From positions 992,001 to 1,056,000 of the forward strand of contig JBAJFG010000248.1 of assembly GCA_037903475.1 (NCBI GenBank): DNA of 64,000 nt, read 5' to 3'. Positions within the stretch are counted from its first letter, which is position 1. The number at the start of each line of letters is the position of its first letter. Shown here in pieces: positions 10,041-22,810 of this stretch. The stretch is from Ancylostoma caninum (lineage: Eukaryota > Nematoda > Chromadorea > Rhabditida > Ancylostomatidae). A program made the position numbers and the translations under genes. The notes below the pieces were generated by a model. That model searched no databases. It was not told the origin of the DNA and worked only from the letters and a program-made list of their open reading frames with translations.

Positions 10041-12869
10041 ACCCCACTGACAAAAGATTAATGAGTTTAAGCAATACCCGAGACATGGGCTTATACAAAC
10101 CCTCATCGAAAATTAAATTCGTTAGAAAGTCGCATTAAATGCAGGGTATCTATATCTACCTCCGCTTCACGCTCTGCAACCTCACATCGTCTTTGAAACT
10201 TCGTCGAAGCTGATGGAGCATATCCCAATATCCCGTTAAATTGTAGCCTTCCGTTCAATAGGAAACAACAACAAACACTCTCATACACCGCTTCAAATCA
10301 CACCGGAATTCTGTTCTGTGTGCGTTTTTCATTGCTACCGTAATTCTGGCCCGCACTGTAGATATACGATTCAAACGAAATCACTTAGTAATATTGGATA
10401 AACAAACAGGATAAAGGTCATGCACATCACGGAGCAGAATTTAAGGGTGATTCTGGCTTAATAAAATAGAAGGAATAGAAGCCTATTTGCACAAATCAGC
10501 TGGCTGACAGCTAACATCTGAATATTTGGCGTACATTGACGCCCTTTTACACGCTTGTGTGATTGGTTACTTATTATTGTGTGTATTATTATTGTGATTA
10601 GTGATGGTGATAAAAAAATCCGAGGAATTTCTTATAGAATATATTATTTTTTCTACGAATTATGTACGGTCACGGCTAATAGTGTGATCCCTGATATCCC
10701 TCTAGCAAAGCTGGAGCAACTGTGGAATGAAAAAGTCAAAGTTTGCCATTTTTGTCGCCATATTTGTTGAGCTTTACTCGTGTGCTTGAAAAGTAGAAGG
10801 TAATGTGCTTATTTGGTTGTGCTGCAATTTCCTTGCCATATCTTGTATGAAAAGACAATGGGTACAGAGCCGCCCATGCTTGATACACTGCAGTATCCAT
10901 GGGAATAAGAACGATGATACGGTGGTTGAGATGCAGAGATGACTGCTAGGGAACAGCACATGAATCTCTTAGAGATGTCGTAGAAAAAGAAAAAAAATCA
11001 TGCAGCTTCAAGAAATATTGGGGAAACTTTTTCACTTGGCTTATGCCTAGCTGCGCTTCTACTGGCTATTTGTATCTATGTTGATCCAACACAGCCTTCC
11101 CTCAGACGATAGGTCTGCAGAAGATTGGCGGAGTTTGAACAAGGTAGCAGAGGAAGAGTCAAAAATATGTCAATTAAGGGCAATTAAGAGAAAACAAACA
11201 GAAAAAGGATTTTCGTGTTATCTGGAGCAATGTCATATGTTTGCTGTCTCGTACTCAGTAAGATAGGGAAATATCCTCCACCTGCTATGAGTGAGACTTC
11301 GAGATGTCAAACAAGTCGTGGGCTGTGGCAGGTGGTTGTGGTCCATCACCTCGCTCTAGTTGCGGAAATTCCAATACGGAGACATGAGTCTTGAAGGTCA
11401 AGGTCGACGTCGAATCCGTGAGCTTGAAGACGACTGCCTGAATTAACTGGTAGAATCGCATCCAAGAGAAGCGCTCGTTAGCGGAAAAACTTAAGACGAC
11501 TGCCTGAATTAACTGGTAGAATCGCATCCAAGAGAAGCGCTCGTTAGCGGAAAAACTTCAAATGTCATTTTTTTGACGTTCGCCAAGCTGTTGGAAAAAT
11601 GGACAGGGTGAACCAGTGGGTGTCACTTGTCATGAACGCTGACCAGAGGCCTGAGTTTTATCAGATCTCATTGAAACCGCTTTCGCAAACAAGAACTAGC
11701 CTTTCCCTGATGGAGTCGTGACCTGCGATGGGAAATGGGTCCTATACAATAAATTTAGACGTTCTTCGCAGCGAAGATGAGCTTGTTTTTACAAAATCTG
11801 AATACTACTTTTATTATTTCTATTTTCCAAAATGTCCCGAGTCCCCAGAACAGCGGAGACCCCACTTCCCCCATAACTCCCCTATTCCCGACAACTTTCT
11901 GCCTCCACCACTGCCCTCAGGGTTTCCAGCAGGCAATGTCCAGATACCGCAAAAACCCTCTAACCCAAATAAAGAGGTTTAACGCCTTTGGTTGGCCAGA
12001 CAACAAAACCAGTAGCTCCCGATGTTTAGTTTTACTAAGTGTCCTGAACCAAATCTGACCTGCGCATTGGAGCACTGCACTGATAGAACGTCCACAAATG
12101 ACCTCTCAATTGAGTCTGACCCTAGTTCAAAGCATGAGGCCAAATTCTGGCGTGGCCGCGGCCAGCCATGTTTGGTAGGCCAGAAACCGAAAGAAAATGC
12201 TGATTTCAACGAAAACGGCAACATCATGCAAAATGACATTGAAATGGTACAAAATGAATACAATATTCATGCTCAATACATCGAATAATCCCAATCAGCA
12301 GAATTTGAAGGAAATCTGTGAGATATCGTATCTACAATATCCTTGTTAGTGGCAGAACATGGCAGGCCGAAGGTGGCTAAGTGCAGCCACGCCGGAATAC
12401 GGTCTATTGTCATTGAAAAGCAGCACTCGCGGAAATTTTCGTCTTGACCATTTCAGCGTAATGAGGTGGTGTTGAAGTTTCTGAACGCCTTCGTAAAGCT
12501 GAAACCCTCCGATACCACCGGAACGTCCCTTTTTAAAGCTCATGGTTTGGTAATATGCAATGGCTGTAGTCGTGTTCCATGGGTCATGGGATGAGCACCG
12601 GGACCAAAAGGTTGATGTGATTTCCTTTCTACCGCGGTTGAGGCAACAGCGCGAACGCCGGGCATGCGCGGTAACTCGTTCAAAGTGGTCGCCATCGCGA
12701 AAGAAAACCTGCTACTAAGTTAAACTCAGGACGTTTCCTCTGCTCGTCTTGTGCGAGAGCTATCCGGAATGCTCCAAATTTTCTCGAAGTGTGAAAATCT
12801 AAGGGTCGAAAGTTTCCGTGGGTTCTGCCTTTATGAGTACTTGCTGTTACAATAATTTGGCCTACCTTG
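10041..12869. other. Intergenic region with one exact tandem duplication
   Basis: No gene was recognised. At 11427-11558 a 66-bp unit beginning aagacgactgcctgaattaa is present twice in immediate tandem with no difference that I can see, which points to a recent duplication. The 80-codon minus frame across it is a consequence of this duplication. Confidence 0.55.
11427..11558. repeat. Exact 2 x 66-bp tandem duplication
   Basis: Copy one is 11427-11492 and copy two is 11493-11558. Both run from aagacgactgcctg to gcggaaaaactt without a visible mismatch. Confidence 0.95.
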
Positions 12870-13196
12870 TTATTCTGTGGTACCTAATAAAACTTGACTT
12901 ATTCAGGCTTCTACTTCCTAATCACTAATTTTGTTCTAACCATGTAGGATTGTTATTAATAGTATTAGAAAGGATAGGGCGCAAGTACACACAGTGCTGG
13001 CCAGAAAATCACCTTTGGACCTTTTTTTTTTTGATAACTTCTCTCTCGATGGAGCCTGAAATCTCCAATTTTGAGAGGTAATGCGGCTACCCAATGTTGA
13101 TGCACAAAGCCATTAACATCCTCACTACGCTTGTAAATTTCGATAGGAAAAGCGACTCCCACTGGTGGAATTTCCACTAAAATCAAACTTTTCCTG
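12870..13196. repeat. Dispersed repeat with copies at 18.4 kb and 22.6 kb
   Basis: The left part (about 12890-12995, with tctaaccatgtaggatt and agggcgca) matches 22590-22700 directly. The right part (12999-13196) matches 18408-18665 in reverse complement; shared blocks are gtttgatttt, attccacca and aaaggtgattt with ggcc..cgct/cact. It is probably a decayed transposon family; no ends were resolved. Confidence 0.65.
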
Positions 13197-15200
13197 TGAA
13201 ATGGCTACATATCCAACAGAATTCCGGTGAGTTGGAACGGAGTCCTCACGTCTCCGGAGCTCATTTGACATCATCTTAAGACTGACCTCCTTCACCAGTC
13301 CCAGCCATTCTGGATCGCATCTACGGCTCTGTTAAGAGCTGGTTCTCGCCCTGCATGATGCTTTACTCCGAAATTCGAGCAGCTCTAGGCCTCTAGTCTC
13401 GGTGGGTGGCCTATCACGCCCACCGACTGCCCCCTGCAGCACATGATCGAGTGGATTGCCGAGAGCAGCAGTGCAGAAATAGACCTGTATTTTTGCAATC
13501 GCTATTGATATGGTGCTGCGGACGCAAAAAATGGGCCAAAAAAATGGAACTACATAATCAATAGTGCTGGAAATCAGTGGCAGTGTCGTGATATTGTATG
13601 CCCAGAGGGAAAGACGATATCGCGATAGTGCAGATTCCAAATATGGGTCGTCGCCGGCATTTTGAAAATGCCGCGTGTGTTTGCAAGAGGCCTAGCGTTT
13701 TCGAAATTTGCTTCATTTTCTCCGTTTTTTCTTGTTTTTTTTGTGTCGTTATTTGTCGTGCTCGTGTTTGTTTCTGCTTCTTCCGCGTTCTTCTCGCATA
13801 TATTGTCAAGTATGCTGATTTTGATTCAAATATACAAGTTTTTTAGGCATGCGGCTATCTGGAAAAGCCAGGTTCACGCACGTTTTCGACATTGAAGTGA
13901 TCGGGGATAGCACTCCCGCATTGGACATCATGATGAACATTAAGAATTAGCCCGTTGCTAGAGGTGAGGATGCTCTGGAAGTTTTTATTTATGGAGTTTT
14001 TGCGTTCTGCTCCGTTTAGAACAACGTAAGCCAACAATGTACACATCGTTTTTCTCTCAAGTTTCATCTTTCCATTTCTCTACTTGTCTTTCTGCTTTTT
14101 CTTCCTCAGACAAACCATCGCTGGTCGCGCGCAACTGTTTGAGGTCTCCGCGAGAAGCGAGCCCTGCATCGCTACGCGCGGAGCACAAGGAAATAGTACA
14201 GTTTCAAAGATGCAGGTCGGTAAAGTCGCTCGCTTCTGCCGGGGCAGAATTTCGCTACGCGGGGAGCGGACGAGATACGACTTTTGAAGGACGCAGACAA
14301 CGAAAGACGCCCGCTGGGCGCGCGCGAGAACGCGTGGTAGAACACCTCCTCACCAGCAAGACATACGAAGCAGCATCAGTAAGACTCCACCGATCAGTGC
14401 GTTCAAAGGATTCGATTTCTGATAGCGTGATGCCAATTTTCCCTAACTTCTAGCTCCCATCGAAGGGGTGTTAATAGCGGGCATTTTTGTGGAGTGGTCA
14501 TGCACCATCAGTACATTTATGTGGTGAAACCTTGTCGCTTAACGTTCGGGATTTGACCATCATCCGCTATTAACCGGTTGTGACGTCATCGCTGGGCACA
14601 CCTGTCGAGTGCGCTGGGCGCGCGCGACAATCCGCCCCAATATCGCTAGTTCCGGGAATCTTACCTGCGCGGCCAGCGAGATTGTCGCGCGCGCCGAACG
14701 AGGGTTGTCTGGGTCATTTTTCTTTCCTGCAGTCTTTTGATATGAATTTTAGTGGAGTTTTTTGCGTACTCCGTTCAGAACATCGTAAATCAACGGTGTT
14801 CGCTTTGTTTTTCTTCTGTGTTTCATTTTCTATCATTTAATTTCTACCATCCCCCGTCCTTCTTTCTCCCCATCTATCGCTAGAAGTGGTTCTTGCAGAT
14901 CTACTGAGTTTCACTGCGCTTTGAAGTATATGTGTCTGTGCAACCATTGGCGTGTTTTAGCGTTGAAGCAGAAACTTCTTTATTTGGGACTTCTTGTCAT
15001 CTATCTCGGCAATAGTGGAACGAAGCTAGGTTCTTTCGAAGATTTGTTCATTGTAGTTTCTGCGGCTCCCCACATTAGCTCCGTGAGTTTGAAATGGGAA
15101 TGTGTTTCTTCTGTTGTACTTTGTTGGTTATTATTTGGACAATTTGGATTTTTTAAATATATGTTTGGGTCTTTGCACTTTTTACGTTATATGTATACAT
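13197..15200. other. Gene-poor stretch with direct and inverted repeats
   Basis: A block of about 110 bp occurs twice in the same orientation, at 13981-14090 and 14741-14850 (shared: ggagttttt, ctccgtt.agaac, cgtaa..caac, tttcat.tt). Between them, gctgggcgcgcgcgacaatc (14612-14632) faces its complement gattgtcgcgcgcgccgaac (14680-14699). No protein or RNA gene was recognised; the open frames here are GC-rich shadows. Confidence 0.55.
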
Positions 15201-15418
15201 CAGTGGCGGACGGAGGGGGGGGACCCCCCAAGAATGGGTTGCCAAATTTTCGAAATTACTTCGCAATACAAATAAAAATCTTGTATTAGTTTATTTTCAA
15301 TTGTTTATTTTTATTATTATTTTTAATATAATTTTTATTTATTATTTATTATTATAACTAACATTTTAATTAGTTTTATTCTTCATCTGGGTCCCGGAAG
15401 CGGCGGAGACCCCACTTT
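15201..15418 (+). mobile_element. MITE, AT-rich core, 3' end decayed
   Basis: It starts with cagtggcggacggagggg and continues through a highly AT-rich core (tttatttttattattatttt). It matches 26014-26288 over its whole length, with common blocks gccaaattttcgaaattact, aatacaaataaaaatcttgt and gcggcggagacccc. The second copy ends with ctccatccgccactg, the complement of this start, which defines terminal inverted repeats. The right terminus is missing here. Non-autonomous; the driving transposase family is unknown. Confidence 0.75.
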
Positions 15419-17800
15419 TTTTTTCTGAAAGGGCCTCTGAAAAGTTTACCGAAGTACATAGAGACATCCTCTGGGTTGGTACATGATTATGTGCAATTTG
15501 ATCCCATTTCGCAATTAGTGTTTCCATCGCGTAGAGATTGGAATCCTACCAGGCTGAACACTTTGTATTTTCCTCGGTATCCAGGAGACACAGAAAGCCC
15601 TGCTAAGCTCGAAGATAACAAGATCTTAATGCATAACGGAGCCATGTCTACAAGTCTGCTTCCAGCTCCGAAGCTTGGCCCATTTATTTGCGAGTGCAGG
15701 GTCCCCCCTTCAAAGAGAAGAACAGTCCTGAAAACTTGGCTGCGATCTTGTTAGTTGTCGACTTGGATGTCCTTGTTTTTGGATGACCATGACTATACAT
15801 CTTTCTTGCAAAATTTTTTGGATGCCTGTCTTTTCCCAAATCATATGAATTTCACTCGTTATGGCCGCGTTACTGCAACACGGCTTTTCTTTTTGTTGTT
15901 TTCGCTGTCTTCATTTCTGTAAAGCTGTAGTTATACTCCATCGGAGCTCGTTGCGGTCGGATAACGAAGGATACGTATCCCGGATGACGTCGATCAATAC
16001 GTATCTTTTGTTATCCGATAGGATCGGACTCCGATGAATGTAGCTTATGAGAGGTGGATTTAGACAATTAGACACATGGTTGCCGTTTGCAATGACGCCG
16101 CATTCTAATCGCTATTTTCGATTACGACGCTCTCTACCATGTCGAAAATGTGAATCGATTTTTCGAGACTGAGTCCATTTTTGAACATTTCTAGCCATTT
16201 TAAGTGCCTGATCACGTCGCTATTTTGAATCGATGCTGGACCGCTGAATTTTTCATCCGAAACACACTCAGTTGCGTACATTTGCTGGCCCCCTGGCCTC
16301 AGCAAACTTAATCTTTGGTTCACTCGAAGATTTTTTCCCGATGTTTCCCTGCATTACTTGTTCGAGAACGTCTTTCGTGACTTTATCTTCTCGTCGTCCT
16401 AGCTTTACTCCGACTAAGACGCTTTCTGTTCCTGTCGCTCATCAAGTCTCAACCTTTTCTTGCATTTCCGTTTTATTCCCTTGCCTATTTCATTCCACTA
16501 CTGGAGTGTTATGTTTATTTTGTTATGCACAGTGCCTAGCTTATGTAAGCTTCAGAAATTTCATGTGAAGTTCCACCTGTAGCGGTATATTATTTTAGTG
16601 TAGTCAACAAAAAACACTTGAAGCTTCACGTGAAATTTCCAACACCATGTAACCTTTTTCCATGTATGCTGTGCTGCACGAATATGAATTTTATGGTTTC
16701 TCATTGGTATAAGAATATCACTCGTGGCCACTTCATGTTGTGACTGTTTTTCGCTTTTCCAGACTAAAACAGAATTCTTGCCACTTCGATGTTGTAGGCT
16801 TCAAGTGGTTTTTCGACACTTGTTCAAGATTTGTATGTAATTTGTGTAAAGTCTATGGAACATCTGATGTAATCACGCGAATTTTATGCAATGTTTTCGA
16901 CAATCTTGACATCTTTGGGCGATTTCTGGACTTGTTTTTAAAGTCATAAACTTCGTGTGGGTTTTATAGTATGACGTGTCTTACACGTCCTTAGAAGTGC
17001 ATATCGTCTATTTTCTATGAGTTTTATGATCATTACGCCACGTTTCCATGTTTAGGACTGTTTTTTGTTGAATTGTAATTTTTCTGCGTAAACCATCGCG
17101 GTGACGAGTCGAAAGCCACGAGGTCCGCTTTAACTATTCTAGCCCCACAGTGCTGCTCCACTTCGGTCCGCGTGTCCGTGCCCGCATACCTCATGAGAAG
17201 CCCCTAGCGAGCGACAATGTCGACACTACGGGGCTAAAAAGGCCATTTCAGACCCAAATTTGCGGCACCTAGGAGGATACATTTTCAGTACGCTAGGGAT
17301 AGAAGGCCAAGATTTGCAGCACCTCAGGAGCCACACTATCAGGACAATCCTGCTAAAGAGCTGCAAATTTCAGCATTAGTAGGGCTACCATTTCGGCAGT
17401 AGTAGGGTGCGCTGATTAGCACTCCTGGTCAAGTAAAGTCGCCTCTGCAGCTCTCCAAGTAATGACATGCGAGAAGAGCGGATATTTGCTGACACTAGAG
17501 CAGCTTGGATGTCGGAGTAGCTCAAGCAAGAAGACATCATTTATACTGCTGCTTTGAGGATGCCCGCCCTTTCCAGATCTGCTAGCCGGACACGCTGTCA
17601 TATCACAGGTTTCAAGCCCCGCATTTTCATTTTGGAGAAGAATATAATCTTGAGGAGGGGTCGGCAATGATGAGCGTTAGTTTCTAGAATAGAGCATAAA
17701 ACGATAGCACCCGTCAAGTGTTGAGCAGCTGTAATAGCAGAAATGTCATGACCTCAAACAGATGTCAGGGGGCTGAGAGATCGTGCTGTTATTCTAATAG
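15419..17800. other. Intergenic region, one hairpin, no gene recognised
   Basis: An inverted repeat spans 15936-16036: ctccatcggagc...gcggtcggataac and atacgtat face atacgtatc...gttatccgat and gactccgatg. Around 17240-17410 there is a loose tandem pattern of aatttgc.gcacct and agtagggc phrases. No coding region could be supported. Confidence 0.5.
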
Positions 17801-17802
17801 AG

Positions 17803-18097
17803 GTGAACACTAGCTGTCACTAGCAAGAGGTCTCAATTGCCAAACATAGCGCTTAGAGAATTATACTTCCTGTTCTAAAGGTCAACTCTTAGGAATAGAG
17901 CACGGAGACTCAGAACCTCTTGCCAGTGACTGCTAGCGTTCACTTCCTCGTAACTTATCATGGTCGAGAAGCTTCAGGTTCAGATTGTTTATAAGAGGAT
18001 CATTGTTTCTTGGGAACAGACATGGATACTAGGATGTCTACCAAGACATTCTAGTACCCATGTCCGTTCCCGAAAAGCAACGACCCCCTTATAAACC
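17803..18097. repeat. Two adjacent inverted repeats
   Basis: First pair: gaggtgaacactagctgtca followed by ctagcaagaggt (17803-17835) faces acctcttgccagtgactgct followed by agcgttcacttcctc (about 17910-17950). Second pair: ttataagaggatcattg, ttcttgggaacagacatgg and atactaggatgtct (17990-18038) face agacattctagtacccatgt, ccgttcccgaaaagcaacg and cccccttataaacc (18043-18097). The second would fold into a hairpin with about 50-bp arms and almost no loop. Confidence 0.7.
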
Positions 18098-18407
18098 TTT
18101 TTTCCTACCAGAAAAAATATAAACCTCCGTATACGTGAAGTGCATCATTGTTTGCCCTCTATCCGGCTTGGATATCTGGAGTGGTTAGGCATCCCCCGAG
18201 AAATAATACAAATACTCGCTTCCTGTTCGAGCTGAAGCATCGAGAATAACTAGAACCAGGTCGAAATACGACCGCATGTGAGCTCCAGAATCGCTCAAAC
18301 TGCCTAAGGAAGTCAATTTCGAGATGGTGTGAATTGTGCTGCGGAGATGTCACGATTCCTTCCCAATCTACTGAAATTCTGTTGAACACGACATATCATT
18401 TTGTAGG

Positions 18408-18665
18408 AGGAGTTTGATTTTGGCGAAAAATTCCACCATTGGAAGTTGCATAATAGATGAATGTGAGTAGGTTGAAATCAAATATCGTGACCTTTTGGGT
18501 GAAAACTATTCTCACGAAAATCTGGAAGCACAATAGAGATCTAGATAGCCCTATGCGTGAGCATTGAGCTGCCGCATCACATGCCACTAGAAATTTTAGG
18601 CTTCATCAAGATAAAAATCATGAAAAAAGCTCAAAAGGTGATTTCTTTTTGGCCGGCGCTGTATG
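18408..18665 (+). repeat. Dispersed repeat (complement of 12999-13196)
   Basis: It shares gtttgatttt, attccacca, catca(a/t)ga and aaaggtgattt(c/t) with the other copy read in reverse. No element ends or coding potential were seen. Confidence 0.6.
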
Positions 18666-18769
18666 CCATACTTAGTTCTCATGCTCACCGACTGTGTCGC
18701 TTTACTTATGAAGTGCTGCCAACTGTATTCCCAATAGTACAAGTCTATATAAGAGATATAATTGGAGCA

Positions 18770-20650
18770 AAAGTACTTTTCATGTACTTGCATATCTATA
18801 CATATTATGTAATCCGAATGTGCTTTCGTGAGCGCGTTATTCAAAACATGCATAATTGAAAATATGTTTGCGAAAACATATTTTGGTTTGGAATATAGCG
18901 CTGTTTACACAAGTCGCTTACCGTTGGCAGACAAAGGATGTTGTACAACGGAGGTTCCAAAACACCGCGAGTTCGAACTCAAAATAAAAAAAAGCACTGG
19001 TAATAACAGAATTCAAGGCCTGTAAATTTTCTGAAAGTGTTTAAAATGCAAAAATGAACGACGATCAGTGCTGGTGATAAATTTTCAGCAAGGATAAGAT
19101 GTTTCATATTCAATTTCACTCCTCGGCATGTGGAAAAATACCAGAAGAAGCCTGCCGCATTCGGCACACCATGAGCTCCAGCACAAAAGTCCCAGCACAA
19201 AAGATGAATGCTAGTTTTACCTTTAGATAACTTTGAAGTCATTCGTTCCATAGAGTTCTACCTAAGAATATCATGTGCTGAAATAAAACCGTGCAATTGG
19301 TCATACTAAATATTTGTGGGACCTTGAGCAGCCTATTCCAAAGAACTGCTGCTAGTGAGGTGAAGAACTATCAATAGCAGGGGTGGTAGTAAACCTCTTG
19401 GAATGAAGATGAAACGATGAGCAGAAGGTCGCGGTGAACTGTCACCTTGGGTTTGCAATCACAATAAGCTACGAGCTACGTAACAGGCAACTGTGGTCTT
19501 TGAATGATGACACTTTTGCAAAACCTTCTAGCCCTCAGAGTTTCGAACCTTCACACATGGAGTACTCGTTGTGCTCAAACTAGGCTGACATACCTCTGAA
19601 CCATACATTCCATTGCCAACAGAACTTATGTGACCAATATAACCCAAACGGCCAGTGAATCTCTTCCCGCATTTCCTAACTTTGATGAGTTAAGGTCAAA
19701 AATGTAATTCCGCGCCCATAAAGTATGTGGGATTTAATCTAGGAAGGTGTAGGACTCAGCTGTCAGAATCAGCCACCAGGAAATCACAGTCATCGATGAT
19801 CTCCGACGGAAGGTCATGGTGATCGAGACAGTGGGAACATCGATCAGCTGAGTGTACCTGGAAATGCGTCTTCACCGAAAAGGAGTAAGTGCATGCTTGA
19901 CTGGCTACAGCGGTGAACTCGAACCATGCAAAAAGTCCTCTGGAGAACTTTTTCGCTAAACGACGAGGTCGCCGTCTGCATCTCGCTCGCCGCACACTCT
20001 TTCGCTCACGCATCCTCGTTGTTTCATACTGGCAGCAAGTTCAGAGTGACGGAGAGCTCACAGTTCGATTTCAAACTGTAAGTTCACCAGCAAGTATGCT
20101 CCCTATTTCGTCGTAGTATTTGAGAACCGTATTTAGAGAACCATTCGAGCCAATGAAGCTTAGATTACCTTTCCCAGAAATCTCCGTAAGCTGGGAGTTA
20201 ACGTTCATCGTTAACTGGCAGTTTCAGACGTTCATCGTCAACTGACAATTTCAGTAGGTTTACTACCACCCCTGGTACTTGCTATGGACTCAATTTTATA
20301 CAACACGTTCTCATAGAGCCATAAGAATTCCATACGCAAAATTGTGTCTCTACTGTGGCGAATACATATGTTCTTACATCCAAGCAATCATGACCTTGCT
20401 TCTATGCAATAAACTCAGCTGAATGTACTTCAAGCGCACTTAGGCACTGTTGGATGTGACTGCCATCACGAAATAGTATTGTGCACTAAAAACTTGCTCG
20501 TGTTCTTTGGAGTCTCTACTGCAAAACCATATCCATTCATGCAGTGATGAGCTCACATTGGCACTGCTGGTGGCCTTCAACAAATTTACTGTGATCCTGA
20601 TTGGCTCTCCTGTATGAAACTTAACAAAAGAGGAACCGGAACGGAATTCC
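18770..20650. repeat. Segmental duplicate, copy 1 (carries a transposon)
   Basis: 18770-19378 plus 20273-20600 align as one continuous block with 22811-23640. Shared landmarks are catgtacttg.atatctata, aacatattttgg, gagttcgaactcaaaa and ctatacaacacg/ttatacaacacg. The 893 bp between are absent from copy 2 and are a transposon. Weakly similar amino-acid strings on the minus strand in both copies (for example CI...KTCCIE against CIK...RTCC) hint that the block once carried minus-strand exons, but no intact gene remains. Confidence 0.7.
19380..20272. mobile_element. 893-bp DNA transposon with 16-bp terminal inverted repeats
   Basis: The left end ggggtggtagtaaacc and right end ggtttactaccacccc are perfect inverted repeats. 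The insertion is proven by the paralogous segment at 22811-23640, where atcaatagc continues directly into sequence corresponding to the right flank. The same terminal sequence, ggggtggtagtaa, bounds the element at 56161-57971. No intact transposase was found; the 85-codon minus frame at 19756-20013 is arginine- and cysteine-rich and unrecognised. Target-site duplication not resolved. Confidence 0.8.
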
Positions 20651-20934
20651 ACGTACTTGTATATCGTAGTGATGCTCAGAGTCTTCCCTAAAACTCAAGC
20701 AAAAGAGGATTTTGTGGGAAATTTGAGCCTTCTCAATACACTCTCACCGCATGCCTCCTACACACAGTCGAGCACAAAGTCATACGTAGAGAACCGTGGA
20801 ACAAGAAAGATTTCAGTGTTCATTGATGTGGTTGGAATCCCTATTTTGACCAGGTTATTCCATGCATTTACTTTCAGGGTAATTTTATATTTGTCATGAC
20901 TTCTAATAAAGCGCTCAGTGTATGTGTGTGTGCG

Positions 20935-21045
20935 TGTGTGTGCAAGCTTGTTTGTTTGTATGTTTATTTGTTTGTTGATGCCTTCACAGTGAGGTAGTCC
21001 GCACAACTGGATCATTACTATAGGATGAGCGCTGCGGACCATAGC
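20935..21045 (-). mobile_element. LINE/SINE-type 3' tail fragment
   Basis: Read on the minus strand, a short unique piece (gtgcggactacctcactgtg, aaggcatc) is followed by an A-rich tail of aacaaacaaataaacat type. This is the typical 3' end of nematode non-LTR elements or of SINEs that borrow it. The body is missing. Confidence 0.4.
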
Positions 21046-21199
21046 ACGTTGATGTGGAAGGTTACGTGGGTTTGTACAAAGTTTGTGAAAAGGAACTATG
21101 TGCGAGATTCCATTTTCTTCATGGGTCCCCTATTCATCTCCCCTCACTTCTGATTGTGAAGACTGAAAGCTGCTCCTTCTACACCTATACGGACCCTTA

Positions 21200-21510
21200 T
21201 CACCTGGCCTATCAAAAAAAGGCAAAAAAGGCTTAACAGTCATTAGTAGTCGATATGGACCAGAGCGGTTATTTACGGTTGTTCTCACCTATCCAAAACA
21301 GTGCTTAGAAAGGTGCAATAAAGGTGAAGCCATTCAAGGGATCCAACGGATTATGAGGGAGGCAGCAAAAGGGCATTGGGAGACATCACCTCATTTTCGT
21401 TTGAGAAACCAACCATGAACCTTCGGTAGAGCTGTATTTCTTTTTCGCCTCACAGACGCGTACACAAATGCGAGCGAAGAGAGCTTCAGGTACAGACTGG
21501 AAATCTAGCG
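21200..21510 (+). repeat. Dispersed repeat module D
   Basis: It matches 30995-31312 in the same orientation. Shared blocks include ctatcaaaa.aggca, aaaggtgcaata, aa.ggattatgag and gcagcaaaagggta/gcattgg, with gcgagcgaag following. In the 31 kb copy it follows module C; here it stands alone. Confidence 0.7.
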
Positions 21511-22810
21511 TCAGCAGCACGGCCAGACTGGTGTCGTAGAAGTTACGGTTAGTGCCTCTCATCAAAAAGAACGTCAACACAGGGAAATATCTTCTGGATT
21601 TACATTAAATTCCTCGCCCACGGCGACAACCTGAATGAAAACAACTGGAAAATTCCTGAAAAAGTCCCACAACTCATGGTTCCCACTGATCGTTTTTGGT
21701 GCGACGTTTGCGCGTTTGTGGAGTACGTGCTTTTAAATAATGCTAAACCGCGCGCATCACAGGTTTTGTGTTGCGATGTCGAAAGAAAAGATTAAATTGA
21801 AGGGACGTCACATAGTGCGCCCAATGGAATGAGCAAAGGTTTCAGGAAATGTTCATTAAGCTGTATGCATCTGCACGTATCGCACATCTTTGTCGATTAT
21901 GTACGTGGACAGGCTTCGTCAGCTGGGGCATGTTTTCCAACGGTTACCGTAATCCTCTAACATTCTACCCTATATCTTGCGATAGAGCTGACAAGGAGCT
22001 CTCAAAATTGAAGTACATGTTGTACGGATGGTTTGAATGCCAGTGATTAGAAAAAAAACCTGTACAAGCAAAACTTTCAACCGTACGTTGCCTTTAGACG
22101 TGTCGTAGACTATGCGCTGTTGGATGCGGTTCTACGCATCTTCCACTTTTTGAAGCAATGTTTCAAAGAATCTAAACTCCCACCGGGTTTCGAGCTGCCC
22201 TATATTCTGAATAAAACACAAAACGTTCCAACCCAACTGATTGAGTTCTGGGCAACTGAGTTGTCTCGGTTCAACTCCTCCAATTTATGAGGTTATGTTT
22301 GAAAGAATCCTTATCCATCGGGTTCTGCACAGGCCAATGCCTTAGATTCCATGAAAACTTCCTAGATTAACTGAGCGAATATCGAGTAATTGAGCGGCCG
22401 CTCAACAGGACCGGTATCATCATGAAATTCACTGCATAGCCACTTTTGAACCAGACCAGACCTAGGAGCTGAAGCACTAGTGTTGTACGGCGTTTAGAAA
22501 TGATCTTCCAATTGAGTTAAAGACTCCAGTGCAAAACATACTCATCCAAAAGCACGTGATGCTAAAGCAATTTGGTCCCTCCCTGTTATCCTGTCATATC
22601 TATAAACATTTATGACATCCAGGCTTGTACTTCTTAATAACCGGTTCTAATCTAACCATGTGGGATTATTAATATTGAAAAAGGCAGGGCGCACATATGT
22701 ATGTATGCCATAACAATACTGGCTGTGTCGCTCGAATTACAAACTGGTGGCAAATGTAGTGCTACTCCGAATAGTACAACTTTATTAAATAGTAAGCATT
22801 GAAGCAAAGG
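21511..22810. other. Intergenic region, no gene recognised
   Basis: No motif was found in any frame. The part at about 22590-22700 is a copy of the repeat at 12890-12995. Confidence 0.5.

Noticed and set aside
11285..11527. 80-codon minus frame with a repeated MRFYQLIQAVV block
   Set aside because: The repeated peptide is produced by the exact 66-bp tandem duplication; there is no other coding signal.
14037..14453. 138-codon + frame as a gene
   Set aside because: Composition matches the GC-rich repeat on one strand, and the 5' part lies in a direct repeat also found at 14741.
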